Source: Mesoflavibacter profundi
GTDB taxonomy: Bacteria > Bacteroidota > Bacteroidia > Flavobacteriales > Flavobacteriaceae
Length of the DNA: 64,000 bases
Reading direction: 5' to 3'
Assembly (NCBI RefSeq): GCF_014764305.1
Contig: NZ_CP061703.1
Coordinates: 2,138,800 to 2,202,799 of the forward strand
Shown here piece by piece: positions 15,350 through 25,008 of this stretch; position 1 is the first letter of the stretch; each line of letters begins with the position of its first letter. The notes under the pieces are model-generated. The model saw only the letters and a list, made by a program, of their open reading frames with translations, made no database searches and had not been told where the DNA came from. A program made the translations under genes and the position numbers.

Positions 15350-16621
15350 TTATCTAAATATTGTTTGTTTTCTGTCTGGTCCAACAGAAACAATAGTGAT
15401 AGGAATTTCTAATTCTTTTTCTAAAAATGCGATATACTCATTTAGTGCTTGAGGTAGAGTAGAAGCGTCGGACATTTCTGTTAAATCTTCTGCCCAACCA
15501 TTAAATTCAGTATAAATTGGCTCAACATTTTCAGGTTCGATATTGTAAGGTAAATGGTTAATGGTTTCACCTTTGTATTTGTATGCTGTAGCTACTTTTA
15601 ATGTTTTAAATCCTGATAATACATCAGCTTTCATCATCATTAATTGCGTAACACCATTAACTTGACAAGCATATTTTAATGCTACCAAGTCTAACCAACC
15701 ACAACGTCTTGGTCTTCCTGTTGTTGCTCCAAATTCATGACCAACACGAGCCATAGTTGCACCATCTTCGTCAAATAATTCTGTAGGAAATGGACCAGAT
15801 CCAACACGTGTTGTGTATGCTTTAAATATACCAAATACTTCTTTTATTTTATTTGGCGCTACACCTAATCCAGTACAAGCTCCAGCAGCAGTTGTATTAC
15901 TTGATGTTACAAATGGATAAGTTCCAAAATCGATATCTAATAAAGAGCCTTGAGCACCTTCTGCTAAAATACTTTTTCCAGATTTTTGAGCTTGAAAAAC
16001 ATATTCTTCAGAGTCTATAAAAGTTAGAGATTTTAAAACTTTAATAGCTTCAAAAAACTCGTTTTCTAATTCTTTTAAATCGTATTCTATTTTTGCATCG
16101 TAGAAATCTATCATAGATTCGTGCTTGTCTGCTAGATTACGATATTTTTCTTTCCAAGTGTCTAATTCTAAATCTCCAACACGTAAACCGTTACGACCTG
16201 TTTTATCCATGTAAGTTGGTCCAATTCCTTTTAATGTAGAACCAATTTTTGCTTTTCCTTTAGAGGCTTCACTTGCAGCGTCTAATAAACGATGTGTTGG
16301 TAAAATTATGTGTGCTTTGCGCGAAATTAATAATGACTTTTTGTAATCTACATCTTGTTCTGCTAACTTATCTAATTCTTTTTTAAAGATAACAGGATCT
16401 ATTACTACACCGTTACCAACTAGGTTGGTTGCATCTTCATGAAAAATACCTGAAGGTATTGTGTGTAATACATGTTTTTTACCGTTAAAGACAAGTGTGT
16501 GACCAGCGTTTGGTCCGCCTTGAAAGCGTGCAATAATATTGTATTTTGAGGTTAATACGTCGACAATTTTTCCTTTGCCTTCATCTCCCCATTGTAAACC
16601 AAGTAGTAAATCTACTGCCAT
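15350..16621 (-). CDS. purA: Adenylosuccinate synthetase
   Basis: Catalyses GTP-dependent condensation of IMP and aspartate, the first committed step to AMP. The 423-residue protein shows GLQWGDEGKGK (P-loop with catalytic Asp), GPNAGHT with catalytic His, KGIGPTYMDKTGRNGLRVGDL, and TTTGRPRRCGWLD in the C-terminal half. Length and motif order are standard. It follows fur by five bases in an apparent two-gene operon, with spoT upstream on the same strand; this spoT-fur-purA order is one I recall from other Flavobacteriaceae. The terminator follows directly. Confidence 0.97.
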   Translation of the reverse strand: MAVDLLLGLQWGDEGKGKIVDVLTSKYNIIARFQGGPNAGHTLVFNGKKHVLHTIPSGIFHEDATNLVGNGVVIDPVIFKKELDKLAEQDVDYKKSLLISRKAHIILPTHRLLDAASEASKGKAKIGSTLKGIGPTYMDKTGRNGLRVGDLELDTWKEKYRNLADKHESMIDFYDAKIEYDLKELENEFFEAIKVLKSLTFIDSEEYVFQAQKSGKSILAEGAQGSLLDIDFGTYPFVTSSNTTAAGACTGLGVAPNKIKEVFGIFKAYTTRVGSGPFPTELFDEDGATMARVGHEFGATTGRPRRCGWLDLVALKYACQVNGVTQLMMMKADVLSGFKTLKVATAYKYKGETINHLPYNIEPENVEPIYTEFNGWAEDLTEMSDASTLPQALNEYIAFLEKELEIPITIVSVGPDRKQTIFR

Positions 16622-16626
16622 TATAT

Positions 16627-17085
16627 TTAGTTGTTTTGTGATTTTTTTCGGTTACCGTAAAAGTATAAAGAGTGTTTGTTTATTTCTATATCAAACACTT
16701 CTTCGATGGTTTTTTTAATTGCTTGAATGCGAGGATCGCAAAATTCTATAACTTCTCCAGTATCTTGTAAAATAACGTGATCGTGTTGTTTGTCAAAATA
16801 TGACTTTTCATAATGTGCTTGGTTTTTACCAAATTGGTGTTTTCTAACTAATCCACAATCTAGAAGTAATTCTATTGTGTTGTATAGTGTAGCACGACTA
16901 ACACGATATTTTTTATTTTTCATGTTTAGATATAGAGATTCTATATCAAAATGCTCGTTACTAGAATAAATTTCTTGAAGTATTGCATATCGTTCTGGTG
17001 TTTTACGATGCCCTTTTTCTTCTAAAAAAGCGGTAAACACATTTTTAACGATTTCTTGATTTTTGATGTCCGTTGTTGCACTCAT
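16627..17085 (-). CDS. Fur family transcriptional regulator
   Basis: A 152-residue winged-helix regulator: helix-turn-helix about residues 25-85 ([28 protein letters not shown]), then a dimerisation domain with [16 protein letters not shown]. The structural-zinc cysteines of classical Fur in that block (HLICxxCG) are replaced by VILQDTG, and the C-terminus ends NRKKSQNN without a second CxxC, so the Cys4 zinc site is absent. Regulatory His residues are retained. It may be a PerR/Fur-like metal or peroxide sensor; the metal cannot be told. It sits between spoT and purA, with promoter TAAATTTG ten bases before ATG. Confidence 0.9.
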   Translation of the reverse strand: MSATTDIKNQEIVKNVFTAFLEEKGHRKTPERYAILQEIYSSNEHFDIESLYLNMKNKKYRVSRATLYNTIELLLDCGLVRKHQFGKNQAHYEKSYFDKQHDHVILQDTGEVIEFCDPRIQAIKKTIEEVFDIEINKHSLYFYGNRKKSQNN

Positions 17086-17095
17086 AATTATCTCA

Positions 17096-17103
17096 CAAAT
17101 TTA
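17096..17103 (-). promoter_or_regulatory. -7 promoter element for fur-purA
   Basis: Minus-strand TAAATTTG ends 10 bases before the fur ATG at 17085, predicting a leader of only about seven bases. Confidence 0.6.
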
Positions 17104-17178
17104 CATTTTTTTTTGAGGAAGAATGCTAATTTTTATTGCATTAGTTATCGGGTTATTAATAGTTATTAACAAAGTGAG

Positions 17179-19392
17179 TTATAGTCTAGTTACTTTATCT
17201 ATACCATTAATTTTTTTAAGATTATCTATTAGCTTTTTTAGTAAGGTATTATTACGTACCACTACGTTAATTTTTCCTGTAAATATTCCATCGTCACTAT
17301 CAAAACTTATGCTTTTCATGTTGACATGCATGTTTGATGAAATGACTTTTGTTATCTCGTTTACTAACCCTAAATTGTCTATCCCAGACAATCTTATTTG
17401 TGCAGCAAACTCGCGTTGCGAAGAGTCTATCCACTTGGCTTGCATAATTCTATATGCGTAATTAGATTGCAAGCTTAATGCATTAGGACACGATTTTTTA
17501 TGGACTTTGATACCATCGTTTATTGTTACAAATCCAAATACTGGATCACCTGGTATTGGATTACAACAATTTGCAAATTTGTAGTCTAGCTTTTCTTCTT
17601 CTTTTCCAAATACTAATAAATCGTACTTGTGTGTTATTTCGTCTTTGTTAATTTCTTCTGGCGCAACATTTTGACGTCTAGATATTTTGTTTTTAATAAA
17701 ACTTACTAGCGCATTGCTTCTTGAAGCTGCATAATCTTTTAACGCTGCATTGTCTATGTTGCCTGTTCCAACACGATAAAATAAATCTAAACTTGTTTTT
17801 AATTTAAAGAAGTTAACCATTTCGTTAACAGATCTTTCGTTTAGTTCTATTTTTAGTTGTTTTAGTTTTCGTCTTAAAATTTCTTTACCTTCTTCACCAA
17901 TGATTTTAGTGTCTTCTTTTAGTAAAGATTTTATTTTACTTCTTGCACGACCTGTTGTTGCATAATCTAACCAGTTTGGGTTTGGTTTAGAATTTTCTGA
18001 GGTAATAATTTCTACTCTATCACCACTATTTAATTTATGGCTTAATGGTACAAGTTTACCATTTACTTTAGCGCCACGTGTTTTGCGACCAACTTCTGTA
18101 TGTATACTAAACGCAAAGTCTAAAGGTGTTGCACCTTTTGGTAAGGATTTTAATTCTCCTTTTGGTGTGAATACAAATATCTCTTTAGAATATAGGTTGA
18201 GTTTAAATTGTTCTACAAAATCTACTGCGTTTGTAGATGCGTTTTCTAAAGCATCTTGTAAACGATTTATCCACATGTCTAGATTGTCATCGTTTTCGTC
18301 TGCATTTTTGTATTTGTAGTGCGCTGCATAGCCTTTTTCGGCTATTTCATTCATGCGTTCACTTCGTATTTGTACTTCAACCCATCTACTTTTTGGTCCA
18401 ACTACAGTGATGTGTAATGCTTCGTAACCTGTAGATTTAGGTGACGATATCCAGTCGCGTAAACGTGTTGGATTTGGTCTAAAATGATCTGTTACAATTG
18501 AATAGATTTTCCAAGCTAAGAATTTTTCGTTTGCTCGGTCTGATTTATAAATAATTCTGATTGCAAATTTATCGTAAACTTCATCAAACGATACGCCTTG
18601 TTTATCCATTTTTCTTTTAATAGAAAAAATAGATTTTGGTCGTCCTTTAATGATGTAATTTAAACCTTCTTTATCTAAAGACTTTTTGAGCAAGTCATTA
18701 AATTCGCGTATGTATGCATCTTGTTCTTCTTTGCTTTCTTTCATCTTAAATAAGATGTCGTTATATACTTCAGGTTCGGTATATTTTAAGTCAAGATCTT
18801 CAAGTTCGGTTTTAATATTGTAAAGTCCAATTCTATGTGCTAATGGCGCATAGATGTAAAGTGTTTCGCTAGCAATTTTTTCTTGCTTGTCTGGACGCAT
18901 TGAGTCCATGGTTTGCATGTTGTGCAAACGATCGGCAATTTTTATAATTATAACACGAACATCATCATTTAAAGTAAGCAGCATTTTTCTAAAGTTTTCT
19001 GCTTGTAAAGACACATTCATGTCTTTTTTTAACGATGATATTTTTGTTAAACCATCTACTATTTTTGCGACTATTGGACCAAATAGACGTTCTATATCTT
19101 TTACGGTATAGTTTTCGTTATCTTCTACAACATCATGTAATAATGCGGCAGCAATAGATATTGCATCTAGACCAATTTCTTGCGCTACTATTTTTGCAAC
19201 AGCAATAGGATGAAATATATAAGCTTCGCCACTTTTACGACGTTGATCACTATGTGCTTCTACAGCAACATTAAACGCCTTACGTATTAGTTTTTTGTCT
19301 TCTGTGGATAGTGTACGATAACTTACTTTAAGAAGTTCTTTATAGGCTTTTGCAATCGCAGCATTTTCTTTTTCAATATCAATTTCGGTCAT
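17179..19392 (-). CDS. spoT: RelA/SpoT bifunctional (p)ppGpp synthetase/hydrolase
   Basis: Makes and degrades the stringent-response alarmone. The 737-residue protein has domains in order: HD hydrolase (about 40-190, His47 and LLHDVVED with His86-Asp87), synthetase (about 240-370, with DKFAIRIIYKS and STGYEALHITV), TGS (about 400-460, FTPKGELKSLPKGATPLDFA), a helical/zinc-finger region with FANCCNPIPGDPV, and C-terminal ACT (about 660-737). Hydrolase motifs are intact, so it should be bifunctional rather than synthetase only. It has the full length of the long RSH class. fur and purA lie downstream. Confidence 0.95.
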   Translation of the reverse strand: MTEIDIEKENAAIAKAYKELLKVSYRTLSTEDKKLIRKAFNVAVEAHSDQRRKSGEAYIFHPIAVAKIVAQEIGLDAISIAAALLHDVVEDNENYTVKDIERLFGPIVAKIVDGLTKISSLKKDMNVSLQAENFRKMLLTLNDDVRVIIIKIADRLHNMQTMDSMRPDKQEKIASETLYIYAPLAHRIGLYNIKTELEDLDLKYTEPEVYNDILFKMKESKEEQDAYIREFNDLLKKSLDKEGLNYIIKGRPKSIFSIKRKMDKQGVSFDEVYDKFAIRIIYKSDRANEKFLAWKIYSIVTDHFRPNPTRLRDWISSPKSTGYEALHITVVGPKSRWVEVQIRSERMNEIAEKGYAAHYKYKNADENDDNLDMWINRLQDALENASTNAVDFVEQFKLNLYSKEIFVFTPKGELKSLPKGATPLDFAFSIHTEVGRKTRGAKVNGKLVPLSHKLNSGDRVEIITSENSKPNPNWLDYATTGRARSKIKSLLKEDTKIIGEEGKEILRRKLKQLKIELNERSVNEMVNFFKLKTSLDLFYRVGTGNIDNAALKDYAASRSNALVSFIKNKISRRQNVAPEEINKDEITHKYDLLVFGKEEEKLDYKFANCCNPIPGDPVFGFVTINDGIKVHKKSCPNALSLQSNYAYRIMQAKWIDSSQREFAAQIRLSGIDNLGLVNEITKVISSNMHVNMKSISFDSDDGIFTGKINVVVRNNTLLKKLIDNLKKINGIDKVTRL

Positions 19393-19506
19393 AAATAATA
19401 GCCTTATTTTTATTACAGAATGAATAATAAAAATACTACAAAATTATGAATTTACAAGCCTAAGCGCAGTAATTTTGAAACATAATAAATAAGACGAAAT
19501 TTATAA

Positions 19507-20484
19507 TTATTTGTCTTTATAGACTTCTACTTTTAAACCCATTCCGTAATTGTTTAATCCTGCTTTAAGTAAGTTAGAATTTTTTATGTTTTTTTGATCA
19601 AATAATACCCATTCACCGTTGTTATGAAAAATGCGTTTTACATAAGTATGTTTGCTTGCTATTTGATCTGTAAATGGTAATAACGGTCTAAAGGTTGTAG
19701 AGACTTTTACGGTACCACGTTTAGTTTCTACCTCTTTATATTTTTTATTAGGTAATAACTTGCCGTCTTTATCTGTGTAGCCTAAAACTTGAATAGAAAC
19801 AAAAATTCCATCTTCAGGAATTATAATATTACTGTTTGTAACATCAAATTCAAAAATAGGATCTGTATCTTGATTAGCTATGAATAATATCTTTTCGTAA
19901 GTTAAAACATCGCCTGGTAAACCGTTATTATTATCATAAAACTGAACTCTAAAGAGGGTTGAAAATGGTCTTTTTTCGTGTTTGTCCTTATGGCGTTTGT
20001 CCCAATTTTTAGCTTCAGTTTTTATCGGTAGTAAAAGTTTTGAAATTCGTTTTGTATTTGGTGAATTGTTTGGGAAAAACACTGCGATTTCACTTTCAAT
20101 AGTTGGTAACCAGCATTTAAAATAGTCTTCGTGACCATTAGGTTTTAAGGTAACCAATTTGTATTTACCTTTTGGTGTTGCAGTAACAATTACTTCTTCT
20201 AACATAGAAGACTCTTGGTTTAAAAGTACACTATTACCTAATTGGTTTGTCGCCACTTTTTTCTTCTTATAGCCTAAAGCAGATATGGCTAAAGTATCTA
20301 TACCTTTATATAGTTTTTCGCTGTAATAAAATTTACCTTCTTCGTCTGCAAAAGTCCCGTAACCATTACCAAAATCTATGGTTGCAAAAGATACAGGTTG
20401 ATTGTTTAAACTGTCTTTTACAAAGGTTTGGCTAAAGCCTAATTGTATTGAAATTATGAAAATTAAAAATGATATGTATTTCAT
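19507..20484 (-). CDS. Secreted protein with CarboxypepD_reg-like N-terminal domain
   Basis: The 325-residue protein has a signal peptide (MKYISFLIFIISIQLGFSQ) and then a CarboxypepD_reg-like beta-sandwich of about 75 residues (PVSFATIDFGNGYGTFADEE, then ALGYKKKKV). The remaining about 200 residues are predicted beta-rich and unrecognised. Proteins of this sort are common envelope proteins of Bacteroidetes. It is 17 bases after the DEAD-box helicase gene and probably shares its transcript, though a functional link is doubtful. No lipobox or T9SS tail was seen. Confidence 0.75.
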   Translation of the reverse strand: MKYISFLIFIISIQLGFSQTFVKDSLNNQPVSFATIDFGNGYGTFADEEGKFYYSEKLYKGIDTLAISALGYKKKKVATNQLGNSVLLNQESSMLEEVIVTATPKGKYKLVTLKPNGHEDYFKCWLPTIESEIAVFFPNNSPNTKRISKLLLPIKTEAKNWDKRHKDKHEKRPFSTLFRVQFYDNNNGLPGDVLTYEKILFIANQDTDPIFEFDVTNSNIIIPEDGIFVSIQVLGYTDKDGKLLPNKKYKEVETKRGTVKVSTTFRPLLPFTDQIASKHTYVKRIFHNNGEWVLFDQKNIKNSNLLKAGLNNYGMGLKVEVYKDK

Positions 20485-20501
20485 CTAAAAAGAATTCTAT
20501 T

Positions 20502-21740
20502 TTAATACCAGCGTTTTTTCTTTTGTTTACTACCTTTTCCTTTTCGTCCTTTTTTGTGCTTACTTTTTTTATTAGACGTATGCACAATAGGTTTTGCTTT
20601 TGGGTCTAAAGGATATGGATGATCGTCAATAACATCAAGTTGTAAACTAATTAATTGTTGGATGGTTTTAATATAAGATTTTTCGTCTGCACTACAAAAT
20701 GAATAAGCTATACCAGTTTGACCAGCACGTGCTGTACGACCAATTCTATGGACATAAGTTTCTGGTATATTTGGTAAATCAAAATTGATTACTGCATCCA
20801 AACTGTCTATATCTATACCACGTGCTGCAACATCTGTTGCTATTAAAATATTGACTTCTTTATTAGTGAAATTATTTAAGGCTTGCTGTCTTGCACTTTG
20901 ACTTTTGTCACCATGTATACTATCTACTTTATATCCGTTTTTTAATAGTGTTTGTTCTAATTTACTAACGCCAAATTTGGTACGTCTAAAAATGATAATA
21001 TGTCCTTTTATAGTGTTACGTAGTAAGTGTAAACACAATTCTATTTTATTACGTTTTGGTACATAATATAATAACTGCTCAATATTTTTAGAGGTAGATG
21101 CATTAGGCGCAACCAAAATACATTCTGGATTATTTAAAATGGTTTTTGCTAAATTTTCAACCTTATGAGGTATTGTTGCCGAAAATAAAAGTGTTTGTTT
21201 TTCGGTAGGACATAAGCGTTCAATTTTTCTTACATCATCAATAAATCCCATATCTAGCATTAAATCGGCTTCATCTAAAACCAAAACTTCAACTTGATCT
21301 AAATGTAAAGCTGTTTGCTTGTGTAAATCTAACAATCTACCAGGTGTAGCAATTAAAATATCTACGCCTTTATTAAGTATGTCTTTTTGAGGCTCTACAG
21401 ATGTACCACCAAAAACCACAGTTGTTCTAAGATTAGTGTAAGTAGAATAGGTTTCGAAGTTTTTAGCGATTTGTACTGCTAATTCGCGTGTTGGACTTAC
21501 AATAAGTGCTTTAATTTTTTTACCGCGTTTTGGTGCATCTTGTTTGTCAAAAAGTAATTGTAAAATTGGTAATGCAAATGCTGCAGTTTTACCGGTACCT
21601 GTTTGCGCAGAAACAATAACGTCTTTTTTATCTAAAATAGCAGGAATTGCTTTTTCTTGTACCAAAGTAGGGTTGTCGTAACCAGCATCTGCAACAGCAC
21701 GACGTAAAGGTTTGTTTAATTGTAAGTCTTTAAATGACAT
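20502..21740 (-). CDS. DEAD/DEAH box RNA helicase (RhlE-like)
   Basis: ATP-dependent RNA helicase of 412 residues. Motifs in order: Q motif (NPTLVQEKAIP), I (AQTGTGKT), Ia (PTRELAVQI), II (VLDEADLMLDMG), III (FSATIP), V (IATDVAARGIDID) and VI (HRIGRTARAG). The C-terminal tail is short and very basic (KKSKHKKGRKGKGSKQKKKR), as in RhlE-type proteins that act on ribosome assembly or cold adaptation. Promoter TACCTTTG is 18 bases upstream. The carboxypeptidase-regulatory gene follows. Confidence 0.94.
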   Translation of the reverse strand: MSFKDLQLNKPLRRAVADAGYDNPTLVQEKAIPAILDKKDVIVSAQTGTGKTAAFALPILQLLFDKQDAPKRGKKIKALIVSPTRELAVQIAKNFETYSTYTNLRTTVVFGGTSVEPQKDILNKGVDILIATPGRLLDLHKQTALHLDQVEVLVLDEADLMLDMGFIDDVRKIERLCPTEKQTLLFSATIPHKVENLAKTILNNPECILVAPNASTSKNIEQLLYYVPKRNKIELCLHLLRNTIKGHIIIFRRTKFGVSKLEQTLLKNGYKVDSIHGDKSQSARQQALNNFTNKEVNILIATDVAARGIDIDSLDAVINFDLPNIPETYVHRIGRTARAGQTGIAYSFCSADEKSYIKTIQQLISLQLDVIDDHPYPLDPKAKPIVHTSNKKSKHKKGRKGKGSKQKKKRWY

Positions 21741-21758
21741 TAAGCTAAATATTTACTA

Positions 21759-21766
21759 CAAAGGTA
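21759..21766 (-). promoter_or_regulatory. -7 promoter element for DEAD-box helicase
   Basis: Minus-strand TACCTTTG matches TAnnTTTG, 18 bases before ATG at 21740. Confidence 0.55.
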
Positions 21767-21789
21767 GCTAAATTATTTGCTATAAAATG

Positions 21790-22833
21790 TTAGTTGCTTA
21801 CAAGTGCTTGATTAATTTTTTCTGCGCTATTAGTTTTTATAACTTTTATGGTAAATGTTGCAAAAACATCGTCTTTTACAGCTAAATGAACATCATACAA
21901 TCCGCGATGGTTAAACTGAGTTGTTAAGGTAATGGTATGATCTTTTTCTAATTTAGTGTTGATTTTTAGGTCTTTAATTTCTAAAGATTTAAAATAAATA
22001 AGTCTTAAATCTTCAAGTTTTAGAGGTTTTAAAGTTTTAATTTGAAATGTTAAGGTTTGGTTTTTTTCTACTTCGGTAATTAGTGTATTAGGTTGAATTG
22101 GGATTATTTTGTGCTTAAACGTTTCAGCGTAAACTAAAGGTTCTGCTATAAACGTTTTGACTTCTAATTTTTGATTTAAAAACCAAGATCTATCAATAGG
22201 AATATGATTTTTTGCGAATAAAACAGGATCTGTTAAAAAATAACCATCGTTATATTCTTGAATGAATTTTGCACCTAAAAAATAACCGCTAGACCAAGTA
22301 GCATCGCATAAATACCATTTGTTGTTAAGTTTTACTGCATTCCAAGAATGGTTTACGAGCTCTAAACTTTCAACATTTGCATCAAAACTTCTACCGTAGC
22401 CATTAATAATTTCGCAATCAATATTTGCAAAAAAGCAAAGTTGCTTTATTAAATAAGCGTAACCTGTGCACATTGTTTTTTTGTGTTTAAATAGTTTTTT
22501 AAACGCTTTTTTTAAGTAATCGTTATTCCATTGTGTGTAACTTAAACTATCATTTTTATGTTTTTTTCTTTTGTGTAACACTTTATCGCTTACAGTTAAA
22601 TCGCCTTTTATATTGGTACTAACCCAAGTGTAAATCGCTCTAAATTTTTCTACATCTGTATCTAATTTATAAGTTAGCTCATGCGCAAGCAGTGGTAAAT
22701 TATCTAAGTTTTTACCATTGTTGAGTTTTGCAACATTATCTGCAACAGTAAAATCGATAGATTTAAAATCTGAAACTTGCGCAAAAGCAACATTTAAGAT
22801 TAAAACAGAAATGATAGTAAGTACATTTCTCAT
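21790..22833 (-). CDS. Transglutaminase-like domain secreted protein
   Basis: The 347-residue protein has a signal peptide (MRNVLTIISVLILNVAFAQ). The transglutaminase/protease-like core has KTMCTGYAYLIKQLCFFANI with the nucleophilic Cys, NHSWNAVKLNNKWYLCDATW with the His and Asp, the full Cys-His-Asp triad of the superfamily. The C-terminal about 120 residues form a beta-rich domain. Such proteins act in the periplasm on peptide bonds, but the target is unknown. The gene follows the CarboxypepD_reg gene by five bases and is probably in its operon. Confidence 0.85.
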   Translation of the reverse strand: MRNVLTIISVLILNVAFAQVSDFKSIDFTVADNVAKLNNGKNLDNLPLLAHELTYKLDTDVEKFRAIYTWVSTNIKGDLTVSDKVLHKRKKHKNDSLSYTQWNNDYLKKAFKKLFKHKKTMCTGYAYLIKQLCFFANIDCEIINGYGRSFDANVESLELVNHSWNAVKLNNKWYLCDATWSSGYFLGAKFIQEYNDGYFLTDPVLFAKNHIPIDRSWFLNQKLEVKTFIAEPLVYAETFKHKIIPIQPNTLITEVEKNQTLTFQIKTLKPLKLEDLRLIYFKSLEIKDLKINTKLEKDHTITLTTQFNHRGLYDVHLAVKDDVFATFTIKVIKTNSAEKINQALVSN

Positions 22834-22838
22834 AGCTA

Positions 22839-23498
22839 TTAATCCTTTTTAGATTTGTATAATTTTTTAGAAGATACTTTTCCCATCATTATTACAGAGC
22901 CAACATCCATACTAATATTCAATTGAATAGTTTGGGCTTTGGCTTTTCCGTCTATTACCACTTTTTTAGGCTCGTAACCAACGTAGCTTATTTGTAAAAC
23001 ATCACCTTTTTTTAATGGTTGAGGAAACTCAAAATTACCATCAAAATCTGTTGTTGTCCCAATAGAAGTACCTTCAAGTAAAATAGTAGCAGAAGGAAGC
23101 GGTAAACCATCTTGGTCTGAAATTGTACCTTTTATGGTTAAGTTGTCTTTTGCAGAAGTGCTTTCAATCGTATTATTTTCAGTAGTTTTTACTTGTGCGT
23201 TAGCTGTTCCAAATGAGAAAAAAGATAAACACGCTAATCCAATACCAGTTAACCAACTTAATTTACTTCGTTTTACAGGAATTTGATATGTAGTTAATTG
23301 TTCGCTTTTAAATCTACCGCAAGTATTTGCTGTGTTTTTAGTGTTGAAATAATTAATGATGTCTTCAGAATTCATTTTAGAAAAATCAATGACTTCTTTG
23401 GTGCACGTAGCGCAAAATCCGCCTTTTGCAGTTGGTTTAAATTGGTTAAAATCTTCACTGCAAGGTGATTTGATGTTTAGTTTAATGGCATTGTTCAT
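22839..23498 (-). CDS. Membrane protein with Cys-rich N-terminus and CarboxypepD_reg-like domain
   Basis: A 219-residue protein with unusual order. The N-terminus has a C-x(n)-CxxC-x(n)-C pattern (SPCSEDF, GGFCATCTKEVIDF, NTCGRF) that looks like a small metal- or redox-binding knuckle exposed to the cytoplasm. One membrane helix follows near residues 80-97 (SWLTGIGLACLSFFSFGTA), then a CarboxypepD_reg domain (GTISDQDGLPLPSATILLEG, LQISYVGYEPKKV) on the periplasmic side. I have met this layout in other Bacteroidetes but know no function. It precedes the transglutaminase gene by five bases. Confidence 0.75.
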   Translation of the reverse strand: MNNAIKLNIKSPCSEDFNQFKPTAKGGFCATCTKEVIDFSKMNSEDIINYFNTKNTANTCGRFKSEQLTTYQIPVKRSKLSWLTGIGLACLSFFSFGTANAQVKTTENNTIESTSAKDNLTIKGTISDQDGLPLPSATILLEGTSIGTTTDFDGNFEFPQPLKKGDVLQISYVGYEPKKVVIDGKAKAQTIQLNISMDVGSVIMMGKVSSKKLYKSKKD

Positions 23499-23611
23499 AA
23501 TAATAAGTTTTAATGTTATACATCAAACTTACTTTTAAGTCATGCTTAATAAAATGAATATTGAGTAAACCGTACGTTTGGTTTAGTAAACAAGAGTTTT
23601 TGTTTAGCGGT

Positions 23612-24910
23612 TTATTTTTCTACGTTAGGAAGTAAGTAACTTCTGTATGCACCAATTAACCCAAAAATAGAGAGAATTAGAATCACAATTTCTATAGAAA
23701 GTAAAGACACAAGAGCACTTAATCCGCCAGTTACCAATAAAATTAAGCCAATTATTGTATTACTAACCGAAACATAATCTGTTCTTTGGTTGCCTTTAGC
23801 CATATCTACAATATATGTTTTTCGGCCTAATCTAACGCCACCATATGCGATACCTAATATAAAAAAGGATAGAGGATAAATCCAGTTTATTGTTCTAATA
23901 GTTTCAAAATAACTAATAATTATAAATATTATTATTCCTAAAACTGAAGCAATTAAAACAGCAATAGCCATTACATTTTTACTTGATTTATCGGCTAATT
24001 TTCCCCAAAAAGGCGAGCTTATTATTGATGCAACACCTTTTGCGATAATAAATAAGCCTAATAAATAACTTTCTTTACCAACGTACTTTTGCGCTAAAAT
24101 TACGTAATACGGAGCAGTTAAAGCAGAGCAGAGAAGTAGAGATCTAGCAATCACAAAGTTTCTAAAATTAGTGTCTGTTTTTAAAAGTTTTAGTTTTGAT
24201 ATAAAATTAGATTTGTCTTTGGAATCTTCGTCTACGTCATTAGGAAATTCTTTAATTCTAGAATAAATAATAGCAGAAATTAACCAAGTTAGAGCCGCAA
24301 AAAAGATTAAATAACTGTAAAAATCTATAGTTGCATTGCTTTTGGATTTGTACATAATTAGTAAACCAGCAGCTAATACTAAAACACCAGAAACAGAAAC
24401 AGTAAAACCTTTTAGTCGTCCTCTTCGTGTTTTGGGTATGGTTTTTCCAATAATATCTTTAGACGTTAGAGAGCTTAAACTTCTAGCCAAACTAAAAACA
24501 ATTACTGCAAGTATAATTAAATATCCAGCAGTTTCATTTTTAAAATTTAATACGATAAATCCAATAGATGCGATTGCTAAAAACTGAATTAAAGCACCAA
24601 TAACCCAAAACCATTTTCTTGTAGAATGTTTGTTAATATAAGAAGCAATAAATATTTGCGGTACCATAGATCCAGATTCTCTAATAGGTACAATTAGGCT
24701 TATTAAAAATACAGGAGCGTTAACATAACTCATTAACCAAGTAAGTACAGTTTTAGGATTACTAAGTGTATCACCAAGCTTGGTAAATACGTTACTTAGT
24801 AAAATAATGAAGTAATTTTTTGGAACATGCTTGCAAGCTTGTTCTGTAATGTCTTTACAAACACGTTGTTCGGTTTCATTATTTAAAAACTTGTAGAGTT
24901 TTTCTAGCAT
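23612..24910 (-). CDS. Major facilitator superfamily transporter
   Basis: A 432-residue polytopic inner-membrane protein with about twelve hydrophobic helices and an MFS-type cytoplasmic loop (GKLADKSSKN about residue 305 region, between helices 8 and 9). The N-terminal about 40 residues are a soluble segment (KLYKFLNNETEQRVCKDI). RLGRKTYIVDMAKGNQRTDY in the second half is conserved-looking. The substrate is not predictable. The gene stands alone; a bidirectional hairpin at 24981-25005 separates it from the PadR cluster. Confidence 0.8.
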   Translation of the reverse strand: MLEKLYKFLNNETEQRVCKDITEQACKHVPKNYFIILLSNVFTKLGDTLSNPKTVLTWLMSYVNAPVFLISLIVPIRESGSMVPQIFIASYINKHSTRKWFWVIGALIQFLAIASIGFIVLNFKNETAGYLIILAVIVFSLARSLSSLTSKDIIGKTIPKTRRGRLKGFTVSVSGVLVLAAGLLIMYKSKSNATIDFYSYLIFFAALTWLISAIIYSRIKEFPNDVDEDSKDKSNFISKLKLLKTDTNFRNFVIARSLLLCSALTAPYYVILAQKYVGKESYLLGLFIIAKGVASIISSPFWGKLADKSSKNVMAIAVLIASVLGIIIFIIISYFETIRTINWIYPLSFFILGIAYGGVRLGRKTYIVDMAKGNQRTDYVSVSNTIIGLILLVTGGLSALVSLLSIEIVILILSIFGLIGAYRSYLLPNVEK

Positions 24911-24980
24911 GAAAAAGGTTAGTTTACCGACTAAATTACATCTTTTTAAATGATATTATGTTAGAAATTTATTAAATGAA

Positions 24981-25005
24981 AAAGCCACTTTTAAAAAGTG
25001 GCTTT
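24981..25005 (-). terminator. Hairpin terminator after the PadR cluster
   Basis: Stem AAAGCCACTTTT / AAAAAGTGGCTTT lies four bases after the small membrane-protein stop. The A-rich flank on the opposite strand gives a U tract for minus-strand transcripts. Confidence 0.8.
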
Positions 25006-25008
25006 ATT

